From: Rhizobiales bacterium IMCC20636
GTDB taxonomy: Bacteria > Pseudomonadota > Alphaproteobacteria > Rhizobiales > GCA-2746425
Assembly: GCA_016865015.1 (NCBI GenBank)
Contig: CP018226.1
Span: forward strand, 4,123,001-4,187,000
DNA length: 64,000 nt
Direction: 5' to 3'
Part shown: one piece after another, positions 17,573 to 26,026 of the stretch
Layout of the letters: each line of letters opens with the position of its first letter
Position numbering within the stretch: the first letter of the stretch is position 1
Notes under the pieces: model-generated
Told to the model about the DNA's origin: nothing
What the model saw: the letters and a program-made list of their open reading frames with translations, nothing else
The model's database searches: none
Translations under genes and position numbers: made by a program

Positions 17573-18661
17573 ATGAAACTCAAATCCTTACTGTCAACCT
17601 TCGCGGCTTTGGCCGTTGGAGCCGCCTTTATGGGCAGCGGCATAATATCCGATGCTCAGGCCGCTTCGCATGCCGAGAAAATCACTTTGCGTGCAACTGC
17701 CAATTCCAACGAAAATGATGAAGACTATGATGGTCTGGTCGTTTTCAAGAACTATGTTGAAAACGCATCCAATGGTGCCATAGCGGTTGATTTGTTCATC
17801 GGCACTCAATTGTGCTCGAAAGGCGCTGAATGTCTGCAGGGCATCGCAGACGGATCGATTGATATCTACATCTCGACATCTGGCGGTGCCGCTGGCATCT
17901 TCCCGTATGTGCAGGTGCTTGATCTGCCTTATCTGCTGCGTGATGACCGTATTGCCGAAGAAGTTCTGCAGGGTGACTTCGTGCGCCAGATGCGTGCCCA
18001 GATGCTGGCCGATTCCGGTGACACCATTCGCCTGATGACAATTGGCAACACCGGTGGCTGGCGGAACTTTGCCAACACACAGCGTCCCATTCAGAAACCT
18101 TCCGATATGAAGGGTCTGAAAATTCGGACCGTGGTGGCTGACCTGCCGCAGGAACTGGTCAAGGCACTGGGTGCCAGCCCGACGCCAATTCCCTGGCCTG
18201 AACTTTTCACATCCTTTCAGACTGGAGTTGTTGAAGGGTCGAAAAACGGCATCACCGATGTCATGGGCATGAAGTTCCCGGATGCCGGCCTGCAGTATAT
18301 GACACTTGATGGCCATGCTTACATGGGCGCGTTGTGGTTCATGAACAATGATCGTTTCATGAGCATGGACGAAGGCATGCGCCGCGTCATCGTTGACGGT
18401 TTCGCAGCCTTGCAACAGGCAACCTTTGCCTCACCGAAGCGTAAATCCATTGCCGCCTATGAAGAATTTGTCGCCGGTGGCGGCAACCTTTATGTGCCGA
18501 CCCCTGAAGAAAAAGCCATGTTCCGGGACGCAGCAGCGCCTGTGTTCGACTGGTTCAAGAGCAATATTCGTGAAGGCGAAACCTTCTATCAGGCTCTGGT
18601 TGAAGCCGCAGCGGATGCTGAAGCTAAAATCGATGGTGCCGCAATGATGGATGTCAAATAG
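17573..18661 (+). CDS. TRAP transporter substrate-binding protein (DctP family)
   Basis: A 362-residue secreted protein with a signal peptide of about 31 residues ending in DAQAAS. The DctP fold is recognisable from ITLRATANS, the GLKIRT segment whose Arg binds the ligand acid group in most family members, ALGASPTPIPWPELFTSFQTGVVEG, and the C-terminal helices. Retention of that Arg suggests an acidic ligand, although sugar-specific TRAP proteins exist. A strong terminator follows at 18716. Confidence 0.94.
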   Translation: MKLKSLLSTFAALAVGAAFMGSGIISDAQAASHAEKITLRATANSNENDEDYDGLVVFKNYVENASNGAIAVDLFIGTQLCSKGAECLQGIADGSIDIYISTSGGAAGIFPYVQVLDLPYLLRDDRIAEEVLQGDFVRQMRAQMLADSGDTIRLMTIGNTGGWRNFANTQRPIQKPSDMKGLKIRTVVADLPQELVKALGASPTPIPWPELFTSFQTGVVEGSKNGITDVMGMKFPDAGLQYMTLDGHAYMGALWFMNNDRFMSMDEGMRRVIVDGFAALQQATFASPKRKSIAAYEEFVAGGGNLYVPTPEEKAMFRDAAAPVFDWFKSNIREGETFYQALVEAAADAEAKIDGAAMMDVK

Positions 18662-18715
18662 TCCAGTCGCCAAAAACTGACGGACCTTGCGGTCCGGCAT
18701 GCCAAACCTGAATCA

Positions 18716-18750
18716 GGCCGCTTCGACACAATGTTGAAGCGGCCTTTTTT
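18716..18750 (+). terminator. Rho-independent terminator of the TRAP operon
   Basis: A 9-bp stem GGCCGCTTC/GAAGCGGCC with an 11-base loop is followed by six T residues. A smaller hairpin CGGACC-TTGC-GGTCCG lies just upstream at 18681-18696. The next gene is on the other strand. Confidence 0.93.
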
Positions 18751-18765
18751 ATGCGTGATAGACCC

Positions 18766-19284
18766 TCAATATTCCGGGTAGAGGTGATCCTTGTAATCCT
18801 CGATCAGCAATTCAGCCTTGGCGATTTGCCCCGGGGTCATTTTCTTGACCACTTCATTCATGGAGATTGCTGCATCCGGATCTCCGCCAATGGCCGACAG
18901 TGTGTACCAGGCAAAGGCGCGGGGCAGATCTGGCGCCGGTATTCCGCGGCCGACCTCATAATACCAGCCAATGCCGGATTGCGCGCCTGGGTGCCCCTTG
19001 AGCGAGGCCCGCAGATACCAGTCGAATGCGCGTTCATCATCACGCTCCACACCCAGTCCCATGGCATACATCACACCAATCAGTTCTTCGGCATCTGCGT
19101 TCCCGCCCTGGGCAAGTGGCAGAAAAATCTCGCGCGCTTCCTCGAATTTGTTGGCTTTCATCGCGGTCAAACCATCAAACAGATCGGCCGCAAAAGCACC
19201 TGATGTCGCCATTCCGGCCATTGCGAGCACACCGATCATGCAATTGCGTAGTCCGGTTTTTCGGGGAAGATGGTCTTTGATCAT
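18766..19284 (-). CDS. Sel1-like/TPR repeat secreted protein
   Basis: A 172-residue protein with a signal peptide ending in SGAFAADLF. Two to three Sel1-type repeats follow (AEELIGVMYAMGLGVERDDERAFDWYL and AQSGIGWYYEVGRG are the consensus-like parts). Such repeats mediate protein contacts. ATG 19284 is chosen because AGGAG lies 6 bases ahead. It faces the TRAP operon end and is divergent from the kinase operon. Its role in the sugar locus, if any, is unknown. Confidence 0.8.
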   Translation of the reverse strand: MIKDHLPRKTGLRNCMIGVLAMAGMATSGAFAADLFDGLTAMKANKFEEAREIFLPLAQGGNADAEELIGVMYAMGLGVERDDERAFDWYLRASLKGHPGAQSGIGWYYEVGRGIPAPDLPRAFAWYTLSAIGGDPDAAISMNEVVKKMTPGQIAKAELLIEDYKDHLYPEY

Positions 19285-19367
19285 TTCGTTCTCCTTGCAG
19301 CTCATCTTCTACAATAGAAATGCAGCGCGGAAACGCAATGCATCACGTGTTTGATTTGCGACAGTGT

Positions 19368-19390
19368 GAGTCTTGTAAAAGACATAAGAC
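19368..19390. promoter_or_regulatory. Shared operator candidate, copy 2 (kinase operon promoter)
   Basis: Identical over 23 bases to 15470-15492, with GTCTTgtaaAAGAC plus atAAGAC. It ends 64 bp before the kinase start. Downstream TTGATTAGGAT is also similar to the other copy. The repetition at two promoters of functionally related operons is the main evidence for regulation. Confidence 0.75.
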
Positions 19391-19454
19391 TTGATTAGGA
19401 TTGAAAACGGGCAAAACAATGCCCAATCCACACCCTGAATTTCGGGAACAATTC

Positions 19455-20387
19455 ATGGCCACGGTCATCACACTTGGCGTTGCAGTGCAGGATTTTGTCT
19501 TTTCCGTAGATGAAATGCCGACTGAGCCACGCAAATACAGAGCAAAAGATCTTGCGGTCATCGGTGGTGGATGCGGCGCAACCGCTGCTGTGGCTGTGGC
19601 ACGTCTGGGCGGTGATAGCCGTCTGATCTCCCGGCTTGGGAATGACATGACGGCCCAGATCATCATCGGCGAGCTTGAAGCTGACGGCGTCGACTGTTCC
19701 GGCATGAAACGCTTTGAGGGCTACAAATCGTCTCTGTCAGCGATCATGGTCGACAGCAGCGGCGAGCGGCTGGTCATGGGCTTTCGCGACGATGCAATGC
19801 CGACGGATCCGGGTTTTGTGGCAGATCATTTTGCAACGGTAGAAACAGCAGATGTGGTGCTGGCCGACAGCCGATGGGCCGAAGGTGCGTTGCGCCTGTT
19901 TGAATTGGCGAACGCCAAGGGCATTCCAGCGGTTCTGGACGGCGAGATGCCGTTTGGTGATACAGAACGTAAAGCGGCACGCCTGGCGACGCACCCGGTT
20001 TTCTCGGCTCAGGGGCTGCAAGACCATACGCATGAAACCGAGCTTCTGACCGGATTGCTGGCGGCCAGCGCCATGCGCGAAGGCCGCTGGACTGCCGTGA
20101 CCGACGGACCCAATGGCGTCTATGTTGCGCGCAATGGCAGGCTCAGCCGATTGCCCGGACACCAGATCGATGTGGTCGACACACTCGGAGCCGGTGATGT
20201 GTGGCATGGGGCTTTTGCCCTTGCCTTGGCGGAACGCCAGAGCGACGAGGATGCAATGATATTCGCCTCCGGCGCTGCCGCCCTGAAATGCACCCAGTTT
20301 GGCGGCCGGAAAGGCACGCCGACCCGGCAGGCACTTAACAAATTTATTCAATCACACCCACTCCAGATGGAGCCTATCTCCTTATGA
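19455..20387 (+). CDS. PfkB family carbohydrate kinase, YihV (sulfofructose kinase)-like
   Basis: A 310-residue ribokinase-fold kinase with the catalytic GAGD motif (Asp248, VVDTLGAGDVWHGA). It aligns throughout with E. coli YihV: PTExxKYxAK (22-31), GGGxxATAAVAxARLG (37-52), SAIMVD (95-100), LADxRW (136-141) and the C-terminal ASGxAALKCT. Lys27 and Arg140 match YihV Lys27 and Arg138, which I recall as sulfonate ligands; the third, Asn109, is not conserved (Gly109 here). It probably phosphorylates a ketose at C1. ATG 19455 is preferred; ATG 19419 is possible. The stop overlaps the aldolase start (ATGA). Confidence 0.85.
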   Translation: MATVITLGVAVQDFVFSVDEMPTEPRKYRAKDLAVIGGGCGATAAVAVARLGGDSRLISRLGNDMTAQIIIGELEADGVDCSGMKRFEGYKSSLSAIMVDSSGERLVMGFRDDAMPTDPGFVADHFATVETADVVLADSRWAEGALRLFELANAKGIPAVLDGEMPFGDTERKAARLATHPVFSAQGLQDHTHETELLTGLLAASAMREGRWTAVTDGPNGVYVARNGRLSRLPGHQIDVVDTLGAGDVWHGAFALALAERQSDEDAMIFASGAAALKCTQFGGRKGTPTRQALNKFIQSHPLQMEPISL

Positions 20388-21439
20388 CACATTCACTTTC
20401 CGCCGGTAAATTATGGGGCCTGCGCCGGATGGCCGATGCTCAGGGCCGTTTTAAAATGCTTGCCGTCGATCAGCGTCCGCCCATCAAGAACCCGATCGCC
20501 AAACATTATGGCACCGCAGAAGCGCCTTACAAGGATGTCACCAAATTCAAGCTGATGCTTCTTGAAGAACTGCAGAGCAGTTCAACAGCGATGTTGCTGG
20601 ACCCCCATTTTGCCCTGCCCAAGGGCCTGCGCATGATCGACCCGACGAACGGTCTGATCGTGACGCTGGAAGATTCTCTGTTCGAAGAGACTGATGGCGG
20701 GCGCATGTCAGCTGAAATTGACAATTGGAGTGTTGAGAAAATCAAGCGCGTCGGCGGTGACGCGGTCAAGGTTCTCGCCTGGTATCGCCCGGATGCGTCG
20801 CCCCAAGTGTGTCAGGCGCAGAAAGACTTCACCAAGCGTATTGGTGATGCCTGTGCCCGTTTTGATATTCCGTTTCTGTTTGAACTGCTGGTCTATCCAC
20901 TGCCCGATGATGCGCATCAAACCAAGGATTATGTGGAGATGCAGGGCAAGGATTCAGCCCATGTGCTGGAGAGCGTCGCCGAGTTTGCTCATGCGGATTA
21001 TGGCGTTGACGTTTTCAAGCTGGAAAGCCCTGTCAGTGCCGCTGTTGCCGCCGGAAACGGATCAATGGGGGCTGACGCCGTTCAGGCTCTGTTTGATGAA
21101 ATGGGGCGCCTGTCAGCGCGGCCATGGGTGATGTTGTCGGCTGGTGCCGACAAGGCTGCATTTACAAAGATTCTCGGCCATGCCTATCAAGCCGGTGCAT
21201 CGGGATATCTGGCAGGACGGGCTATCTGGCTGGATGCCTTTGGAGCGTTTCCGGACTGGGATGCTGTGCGTGCCGGATTGCAGTCCGATGCTGTTCCGTA
21301 CATGCAGTCGATCAACACCTTGACCGACACAGAGGCACTTCCCTGGTTTGATCATGCACGCTTTGGCGGGACAACAGGGCCGAATTTTGCTATTGAAGAT
21401 GACGATGCAAATTTCCGGACCTCATACTCCGGCTTTTAA
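20384..21439 (+). CDS. Class I aldolase, YihT/LacD family
   Basis: A 351-residue (beta/alpha)8 aldolase. The start region FKMLAVDQR matches YihT and LacD. The Schiff-base lysine is Lys212 (VFKLESPV, equivalent to YihT Lys193), and GASGYLAGRAIW carries Arg279, equivalent to YihT Arg253. It should split a ketose 1-phosphate or bisphosphate into DHAP and an aldehyde. The protein is about 60 residues longer than YihT, mostly at the C-terminus. It is coupled to the kinase by a 4-base overlap and followed by the isomerase after 11 bp. Confidence 0.85.
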   Translation: MTHSLSAGKLWGLRRMADAQGRFKMLAVDQRPPIKNPIAKHYGTAEAPYKDVTKFKLMLLEELQSSSTAMLLDPHFALPKGLRMIDPTNGLIVTLEDSLFEETDGGRMSAEIDNWSVEKIKRVGGDAVKVLAWYRPDASPQVCQAQKDFTKRIGDACARFDIPFLFELLVYPLPDDAHQTKDYVEMQGKDSAHVLESVAEFAHADYGVDVFKLESPVSAAVAAGNGSMGADAVQALFDEMGRLSARPWVMLSAGADKAAFTKILGHAYQAGASGYLAGRAIWLDAFGAFPDWDAVRAGLQSDAVPYMQSINTLTDTEALPWFDHARFGGTTGPNFAIEDDDANFRTSYSGF

Positions 21440-21450
21440 GGGGTTTCCGC

Positions 21451-22836
21451 ATGTCCAGCATTGGTGTTCTGGCCCTCGGCCGCCCCACATTTGATGTCGC
21501 GTTTGCAGAACAATTGCTGGCCGAAGCGCGCGTCGAACTGCTGGCAAGTGGCCATGAGATTATCGGCGGCGAAACATTACTGTTTGACGCCGATGCGACA
21601 GTGTCGGCGCTGGACGATCTGAAATCCCGCAAGCTGGACCTTGTTCTGATCCTGCAGGTAACCTTTACCGATTCCAGCATGACGGTGCGGATCGCCAGTG
21701 AATTGAATGCGCCTCTGGCGCTGTGGGCGTTTCCGGAACCGCGTCTCGGCGGACGGTTGCGGTTGAATGCATTTTGTGGCCTGAACCTTGCCGCGCATGC
21801 GTTAGGTTTGAATAACACTGCATATTCCTATGCCTATTCCGCACCATCGGAAACAGATGTAAAGGCTTTGCTGAAGGACTTTCTGTCCGGCAAACGCCAG
21901 GCTTCGCCCCGGTTTGGCGAAGATGTCACCGCTGATACGAGTGCCGTGCGCGCTGCCATTGATCGTCTTAAAGGGAAGCGCATCGGTCGTATTGGAGAGC
22001 GTCCCGAAGGGTTTGCGACCTGTCGTTATAACCCTAAGACCGTCGAACGGCTGACCGGCGTGACCATTGATGAAATCACACTTGATAATTTGTTCCAGTC
22101 GGCCCGCAAGGTGCCTGCCGAAACCATATCCAAAAGCCGGAAGACGGTGTCTGGCCTTGGCGGCCTTGCAGACGTTGATCAACCGCAACTGGATCGGTCA
22201 CTGGCTTTGCATGGCGCGTTGCAAACCATGCAGAAAAGTCAGGACTACAGTGCATTTGCCATTCGTTGCTGGCCAGAGACTTTTACCGAATATGGTGGTG
22301 CCATCTGCGGACCAGTGGGCATGATGGGAGAAGCCAAAGTACCATGCGCCTGCGAAGCCGATGTCTATGGTGCCCTGACGAACCTGCTTGTTCAGGAACT
22401 AACCGGTCTTCCACCGTTTCTGGTTGATCTGGTCGATCTGGATGAGGCCAGCGACACCGGCGTGGTCTGGCATTGTGGCCAGGCCCCGATATCGATGTGT
22501 GATCCGGAGTTCGAGGCTCGGGCGAGCATTCACTCCAACCGGAAAATGCCGCTGCTGTTCGAATTTCCATTGAAACCGGGGCGGGTGACGCTTGCGCGCA
22601 TCAGTCAAGCGCGGGGCAAGCAAAGCCTGTTTCTGGCAACCGGAGACATGCAGACAGCACCACTGGCTTTTTCCGGAACAGCTGGCGTCATGAAATTTGA
22701 TGCTGGCGTCAGGACAACTCTCAAAGCTGTGATGGATGCCGGACTGGAACACCACACGACCCTCGCCTATGGCGATCATGCGGAAGCATTGACGGCAGCG
22801 GCCAGCGCTCTCGGTCTTCCTGTGATCATGGTTTGA
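21451..22836 (+). CDS. L-fucose/L-arabinose isomerase-like sugar isomerase
   Basis: A 461-residue protein of the COG2407 type. The metal and catalytic region is visible in IRCWPETF, CACEADVYGALT (Glu302), LVDLDEASDTGVVWHCG (Asp331 region) and the late GLEHHTTLAYGDH. The family interconverts aldoses and ketoses with a divalent metal; sulfoquinovose isomerases of some Gram-positive pathways also belong here, as I recall. In this operon it would supply the ketose to the kinase. The exact substrate is not identified. Confidence 0.82.
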   Translation: MSSIGVLALGRPTFDVAFAEQLLAEARVELLASGHEIIGGETLLFDADATVSALDDLKSRKLDLVLILQVTFTDSSMTVRIASELNAPLALWAFPEPRLGGRLRLNAFCGLNLAAHALGLNNTAYSYAYSAPSETDVKALLKDFLSGKRQASPRFGEDVTADTSAVRAAIDRLKGKRIGRIGERPEGFATCRYNPKTVERLTGVTIDEITLDNLFQSARKVPAETISKSRKTVSGLGGLADVDQPQLDRSLALHGALQTMQKSQDYSAFAIRCWPETFTEYGGAICGPVGMMGEAKVPCACEADVYGALTNLLVQELTGLPPFLVDLVDLDEASDTGVVWHCGQAPISMCDPEFEARASIHSNRKMPLLFEFPLKPGRVTLARISQARGKQSLFLATGDMQTAPLAFSGTAGVMKFDAGVRTTLKAVMDAGLEHHTTLAYGDHAEALTAAASALGLPVIMV

Positions 22837-22847
22837 AGGAGACCGGG

Positions 22848-24953
22848 ATGAGTGCTCTTCCGCAAATCACCAAGATTGATGACGCCGTTCCGTTTGATGT
22901 TCTGAACCCCAATTGGAGTGCCTGCCGCCAGACGGAAATACTGGGCGCAGCCACCATCGTGTCGCCGGGGCAATTGATCCTCGACACGACCGATGGCCCG
23001 TTCCAGATCACGACGCTGGAGAACGGAGTCCGGTTGAGTCTGGGTCCACAAGACAAACCGGATTACGGTATTCTGGATGGCGACCCGGCCCCCTTTCCGG
23101 CGGAGGTGACCCAGGCTGATGGCCAAACCACCATCAGTTGGGGCTGGTTTACACTGACCGTGCGGCACCATCCGATGGCGATTGATTTCCACAGATGGGA
23201 CCGCCCCATTCTGGAATCAGCCCGCGATGGACATTTCGTGCGTGAGTTCCGCCTTCCTCCCTTTGCACGTGTCGACAAGGGCTGGCTGGTCAATTTCGAT
23301 CTGACCAGCCAGGACCCGGTTTATGGACTTGGCGAAAAATGGGGTCCGCTGGACAAGCGTGGGCAACTTGTCCACTCCTTTACTCATGACGCTTTGGGTG
23401 TGAATTCGGAGCGATCCTACAAAAACTGCCCATTTGCCTGGTCGCCGGCAGGCTGGGGCATTTTCGTTCATACGCCCGCACCGGTTTTGCATGCGATCGG
23501 CTTCTCGCAATGGTCACACCGATCCTATGGGCTGCTGGTGGAGGATGAAGCTCTCGATCTCTTCCTCATAGCCGGCAAGACACCGGAGCGCATACTCGAA
23601 CGCTACACGCGCCTGACCGGACGTCCCGTCATGCCACCGCTCTGGAGCCTTGGGGCGATCTTGTCGAAAGCCTATTACCAGACGCCGTCCGAGTTTCTGG
23701 AAGCTGCCCGCACTGTGCGCAGCTACGGGATGCCTTGCGACACGATCACATTTGACGGCCGCGCCTGGCAGGACACGGATACACGGTTCCATTTCGATTT
23801 CGACCCGAAGCGGTTCGACGATCCCAAGGCGGTGATTGATCAGGTCAAGGAGATGGGGTTCCATGTGTGCTGCTGGGAATATCCTCTGGTTTCGGTCAAC
23901 AGCCCGATATATGAAGAGTTAAGCGAGAAAGGCTACTTTCTGACGGACCGGCGCACTGACCTGCCCTATCGCTATGAATGGGATATGGAGCCCTTTGGCC
24001 AGGTGCTGACGCCGTTGCCGGATTCCAGCCTGATCGATTTCACCAATCCGGCTGCCTATGAGTGGTGGCGTGATCAGCACAAGGACCTGTTCGCGCTGGG
24101 CGTCGATATGATCAAGAGTGATTTTGGTGAGCAGGTAGAGCCAGACTGCAAGGCCTTCAATGGCGACACTGGCCACAGACTGCACAATGTCTATCCGCTG
24201 CTGTATAACAAATGCGTCTATGAGGCCTCGGAAATGTATTCGGCGGACGGCGCTTGTCTTCTGGCGCGCGCGGGCTGGGCCGGTTCCCAGCGCTATCCGG
24301 CCCAATGGGGCGGTGATCCACAGGCCGACTGGGAAGGACTGGCCGCATCGTTGCGTGGCGGTTTGTCCTGGGCCAATTCAGGCGCTGCCTGTTATGCGAC
24401 GGATATTGGTGGCTTTTACGGCGATACACGTGATGCAGAATTGTTCGTGCGCTGGACTCAGGCGGCGGTCTTCTCATCCCATATGCGGTTCCACGGCATT
24501 GGTGACCGCGCACCATGGTCTTATGGGGACCGCGCGGCCAATGCGGTTATGGCTGCGCTGAAACTGCGCTACAGATTGCTGCCCTATCTTTGGAAGGCTT
24601 TGAAGCAAGCCTGTGAAACCGGCCTGCCTGTCCAGCGTCCCATGGCGGTGGCCTTTCCAGACGACCCGGCGGCCTGGGGCTTTGAACTGCAATTCATGTT
24701 CGGGGCTGATATTCTGGTCTCCCCGATCGTGCGGGCACACGGCATTGGCAAGACCTATCTGCCTGCTGGCAACTGGCGTCATCTAGTGACGCATGAGCTT
24801 ATTGCCGGTGGCCGGGTCATCAATCATCAACTTGATCTGGAAAGCATGGCCGTTTATGTGCAAGAAGGAGCAACAATTGCTTTTGGTCCTGCTGTTCAGC
24901 ATACAGGACAGATCGGGGATATTCCTCTGATTGAGGAAACCTGCAAGTATTGA
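22848..24953 (+). CDS. GH31 family alpha-glycosidase, YicI-like
   Basis: A 701-residue cytoplasmic enzyme with N-terminal beta domain, catalytic barrel and C-terminal beta domain. The nucleophile is Asp425 (MIKSDFGE) and the acid/base Asp490 (AQWGGD), both in YicI-like context, as are SLRGGLS and DIGGFYGDT. The YicI specificity pair Cys307-Phe308 is replaced by Gly304-Arg305 (TFDGRAW), and a second Arg follows at 313. This suggests a substrate with a polar or charged C5/C6 group rather than xylose. ATG 22848 has AGGAG 7 bases upstream. It is the last gene of the kinase-aldolase-isomerase operon. Confidence 0.9.
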   Translation: MSALPQITKIDDAVPFDVLNPNWSACRQTEILGAATIVSPGQLILDTTDGPFQITTLENGVRLSLGPQDKPDYGILDGDPAPFPAEVTQADGQTTISWGWFTLTVRHHPMAIDFHRWDRPILESARDGHFVREFRLPPFARVDKGWLVNFDLTSQDPVYGLGEKWGPLDKRGQLVHSFTHDALGVNSERSYKNCPFAWSPAGWGIFVHTPAPVLHAIGFSQWSHRSYGLLVEDEALDLFLIAGKTPERILERYTRLTGRPVMPPLWSLGAILSKAYYQTPSEFLEAARTVRSYGMPCDTITFDGRAWQDTDTRFHFDFDPKRFDDPKAVIDQVKEMGFHVCCWEYPLVSVNSPIYEELSEKGYFLTDRRTDLPYRYEWDMEPFGQVLTPLPDSSLIDFTNPAAYEWWRDQHKDLFALGVDMIKSDFGEQVEPDCKAFNGDTGHRLHNVYPLLYNKCVYEASEMYSADGACLLARAGWAGSQRYPAQWGGDPQADWEGLAASLRGGLSWANSGAACYATDIGGFYGDTRDAELFVRWTQAAVFSSHMRFHGIGDRAPWSYGDRAANAVMAALKLRYRLLPYLWKALKQACETGLPVQRPMAVAFPDDPAAWGFELQFMFGADILVSPIVRAHGIGKTYLPAGNWRHLVTHELIAGGRVINHQLDLESMAVYVQEGATIAFGPAVQHTGQIGDIPLIEETCKY

Positions 24954-24981
24954 ACCTCGCCAAACTCTAATGAGGCCTGTC

Positions 24982-25983
24982 ATGAGATTTGCCACCAGAA
25001 TTCACCGTTTCTGCATGGCAATACTGGTTCTTCTTTTATTTTCAACGCATGTATCGGCGCAAGGCACGCGCCCGATTTCCACTTTGCGCATCGGCGTGGT
25101 GGTGGGTGACAATCTGAGCTACACATTGCGGCGGATGGAGCCGTTTCGGCTTTATCTGGAAGACCGCCTCAATCGCCGGGTTACCATCGAGGGCACTCAC
25201 AGTTTCCAAAATCTGATGGAGGTACATGCGCAAGGGCGAATTCACTACGCCATCTATTCCGCTTCAGCCTATGCAAGAGCCTGGGCCAGTTGCCGATGCC
25301 TGGTACCGCTTGCAGCTCCCAAATCTCCTGGCGGTGGACACGGGATGTATTCCGTGCTGCTGGTGGCGGCTGATACCAATTTTCATTCTCTCGATGATCT
25401 GAATAACCAGCGTGTCCTGTACACCTCTCCTTCGACACTGGCCGGGCACCTGATACCAGCCAGAGCCATGTCCTTGCTGAGCGGCCAGGAACGGTTTGTG
25501 TTTGCCGATGCGGATATGGCGCGTAACGCCACAGCCGGTCTGGAAGCTCTTAAATCGGGAACTGCCGATGGTGTGTTTGCCTGGGAGGGAGAGGAAGGGG
25601 TTCAGCGCGGGACGGTCGCATCAGCCGAAAAAAGAGGGCTGATAGAGCCCGGATTCACACGAACTGTCTGGCGCTCAGCGCTGTTGCCACATGGGCCACA
25701 TGCTGTCTTGAAAGACCTTCCGGAGAATCTGATCAGAGATCTGCGGGCAGCGTTGATCAGTCTTGACCCAACGGATGATAGTATTGCGCTCAATGTTCAA
25801 AGCACCGTGACATCCAACAACAACCAGCAGGTGTTTGAGACCGGTTTCACCGCCGCGGACATTCTGCATTCAATCGACAGCATGTTTGGTGGAGGGTTCA
25901 CCCCGGTTGACCATTATGACTATCTGCCCGTGCTGAATGTGCTGGGGTGGGGTACGGAGAACAAAGTGCCTGCCTGGCCCTGA
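24982..25983 (+). CDS. PhnD-like phosphate/phosphonate-type periplasmic binding protein
   Basis: A 333-residue protein with a signal peptide (MRFATRIHRFCMAILVLLLF, cleavage near VSAQG) and a PhnD-type fold starting LRIGVVVGDNLSYTLRRMEPF. The start ATG 24982 has TGAGG upstream; ATG 24970 is possible. No permease or ATPase gene is nearby. Instead it converges with a membrane sensor-like protein, so a ligand-sensing partner role is more likely than transport. It lies only 28 bp after the GH31 gene and may be read through from that operon. Confidence 0.78.
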   Translation: MRFATRIHRFCMAILVLLLFSTHVSAQGTRPISTLRIGVVVGDNLSYTLRRMEPFRLYLEDRLNRRVTIEGTHSFQNLMEVHAQGRIHYAIYSASAYARAWASCRCLVPLAAPKSPGGGHGMYSVLLVAADTNFHSLDDLNNQRVLYTSPSTLAGHLIPARAMSLLSGQERFVFADADMARNATAGLEALKSGTADGVFAWEGEEGVQRGTVASAEKRGLIEPGFTRTVWRSALLPHGPHAVLKDLPENLIRDLRAALISLDPTDDSIALNVQSTVTSNNNQQVFETGFTAADILHSIDSMFGGGFTPVDHYDYLPVLNVLGWGTENKVPAWP

Positions 25984-26026
25984 ATATCTGGACGTGTCAG
26001 CCCAATAGTTGCGGGTGAGCCGGTTT

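Noticed and set aside
22848-24953. Direct call as YihQ-type sulfoquinovosidase
   Set aside because: Catalytic contexts (KSDFGE, QWGGD) are YicI-like, and the YihQ sulfonate-binding GKRVMW segment is absent.
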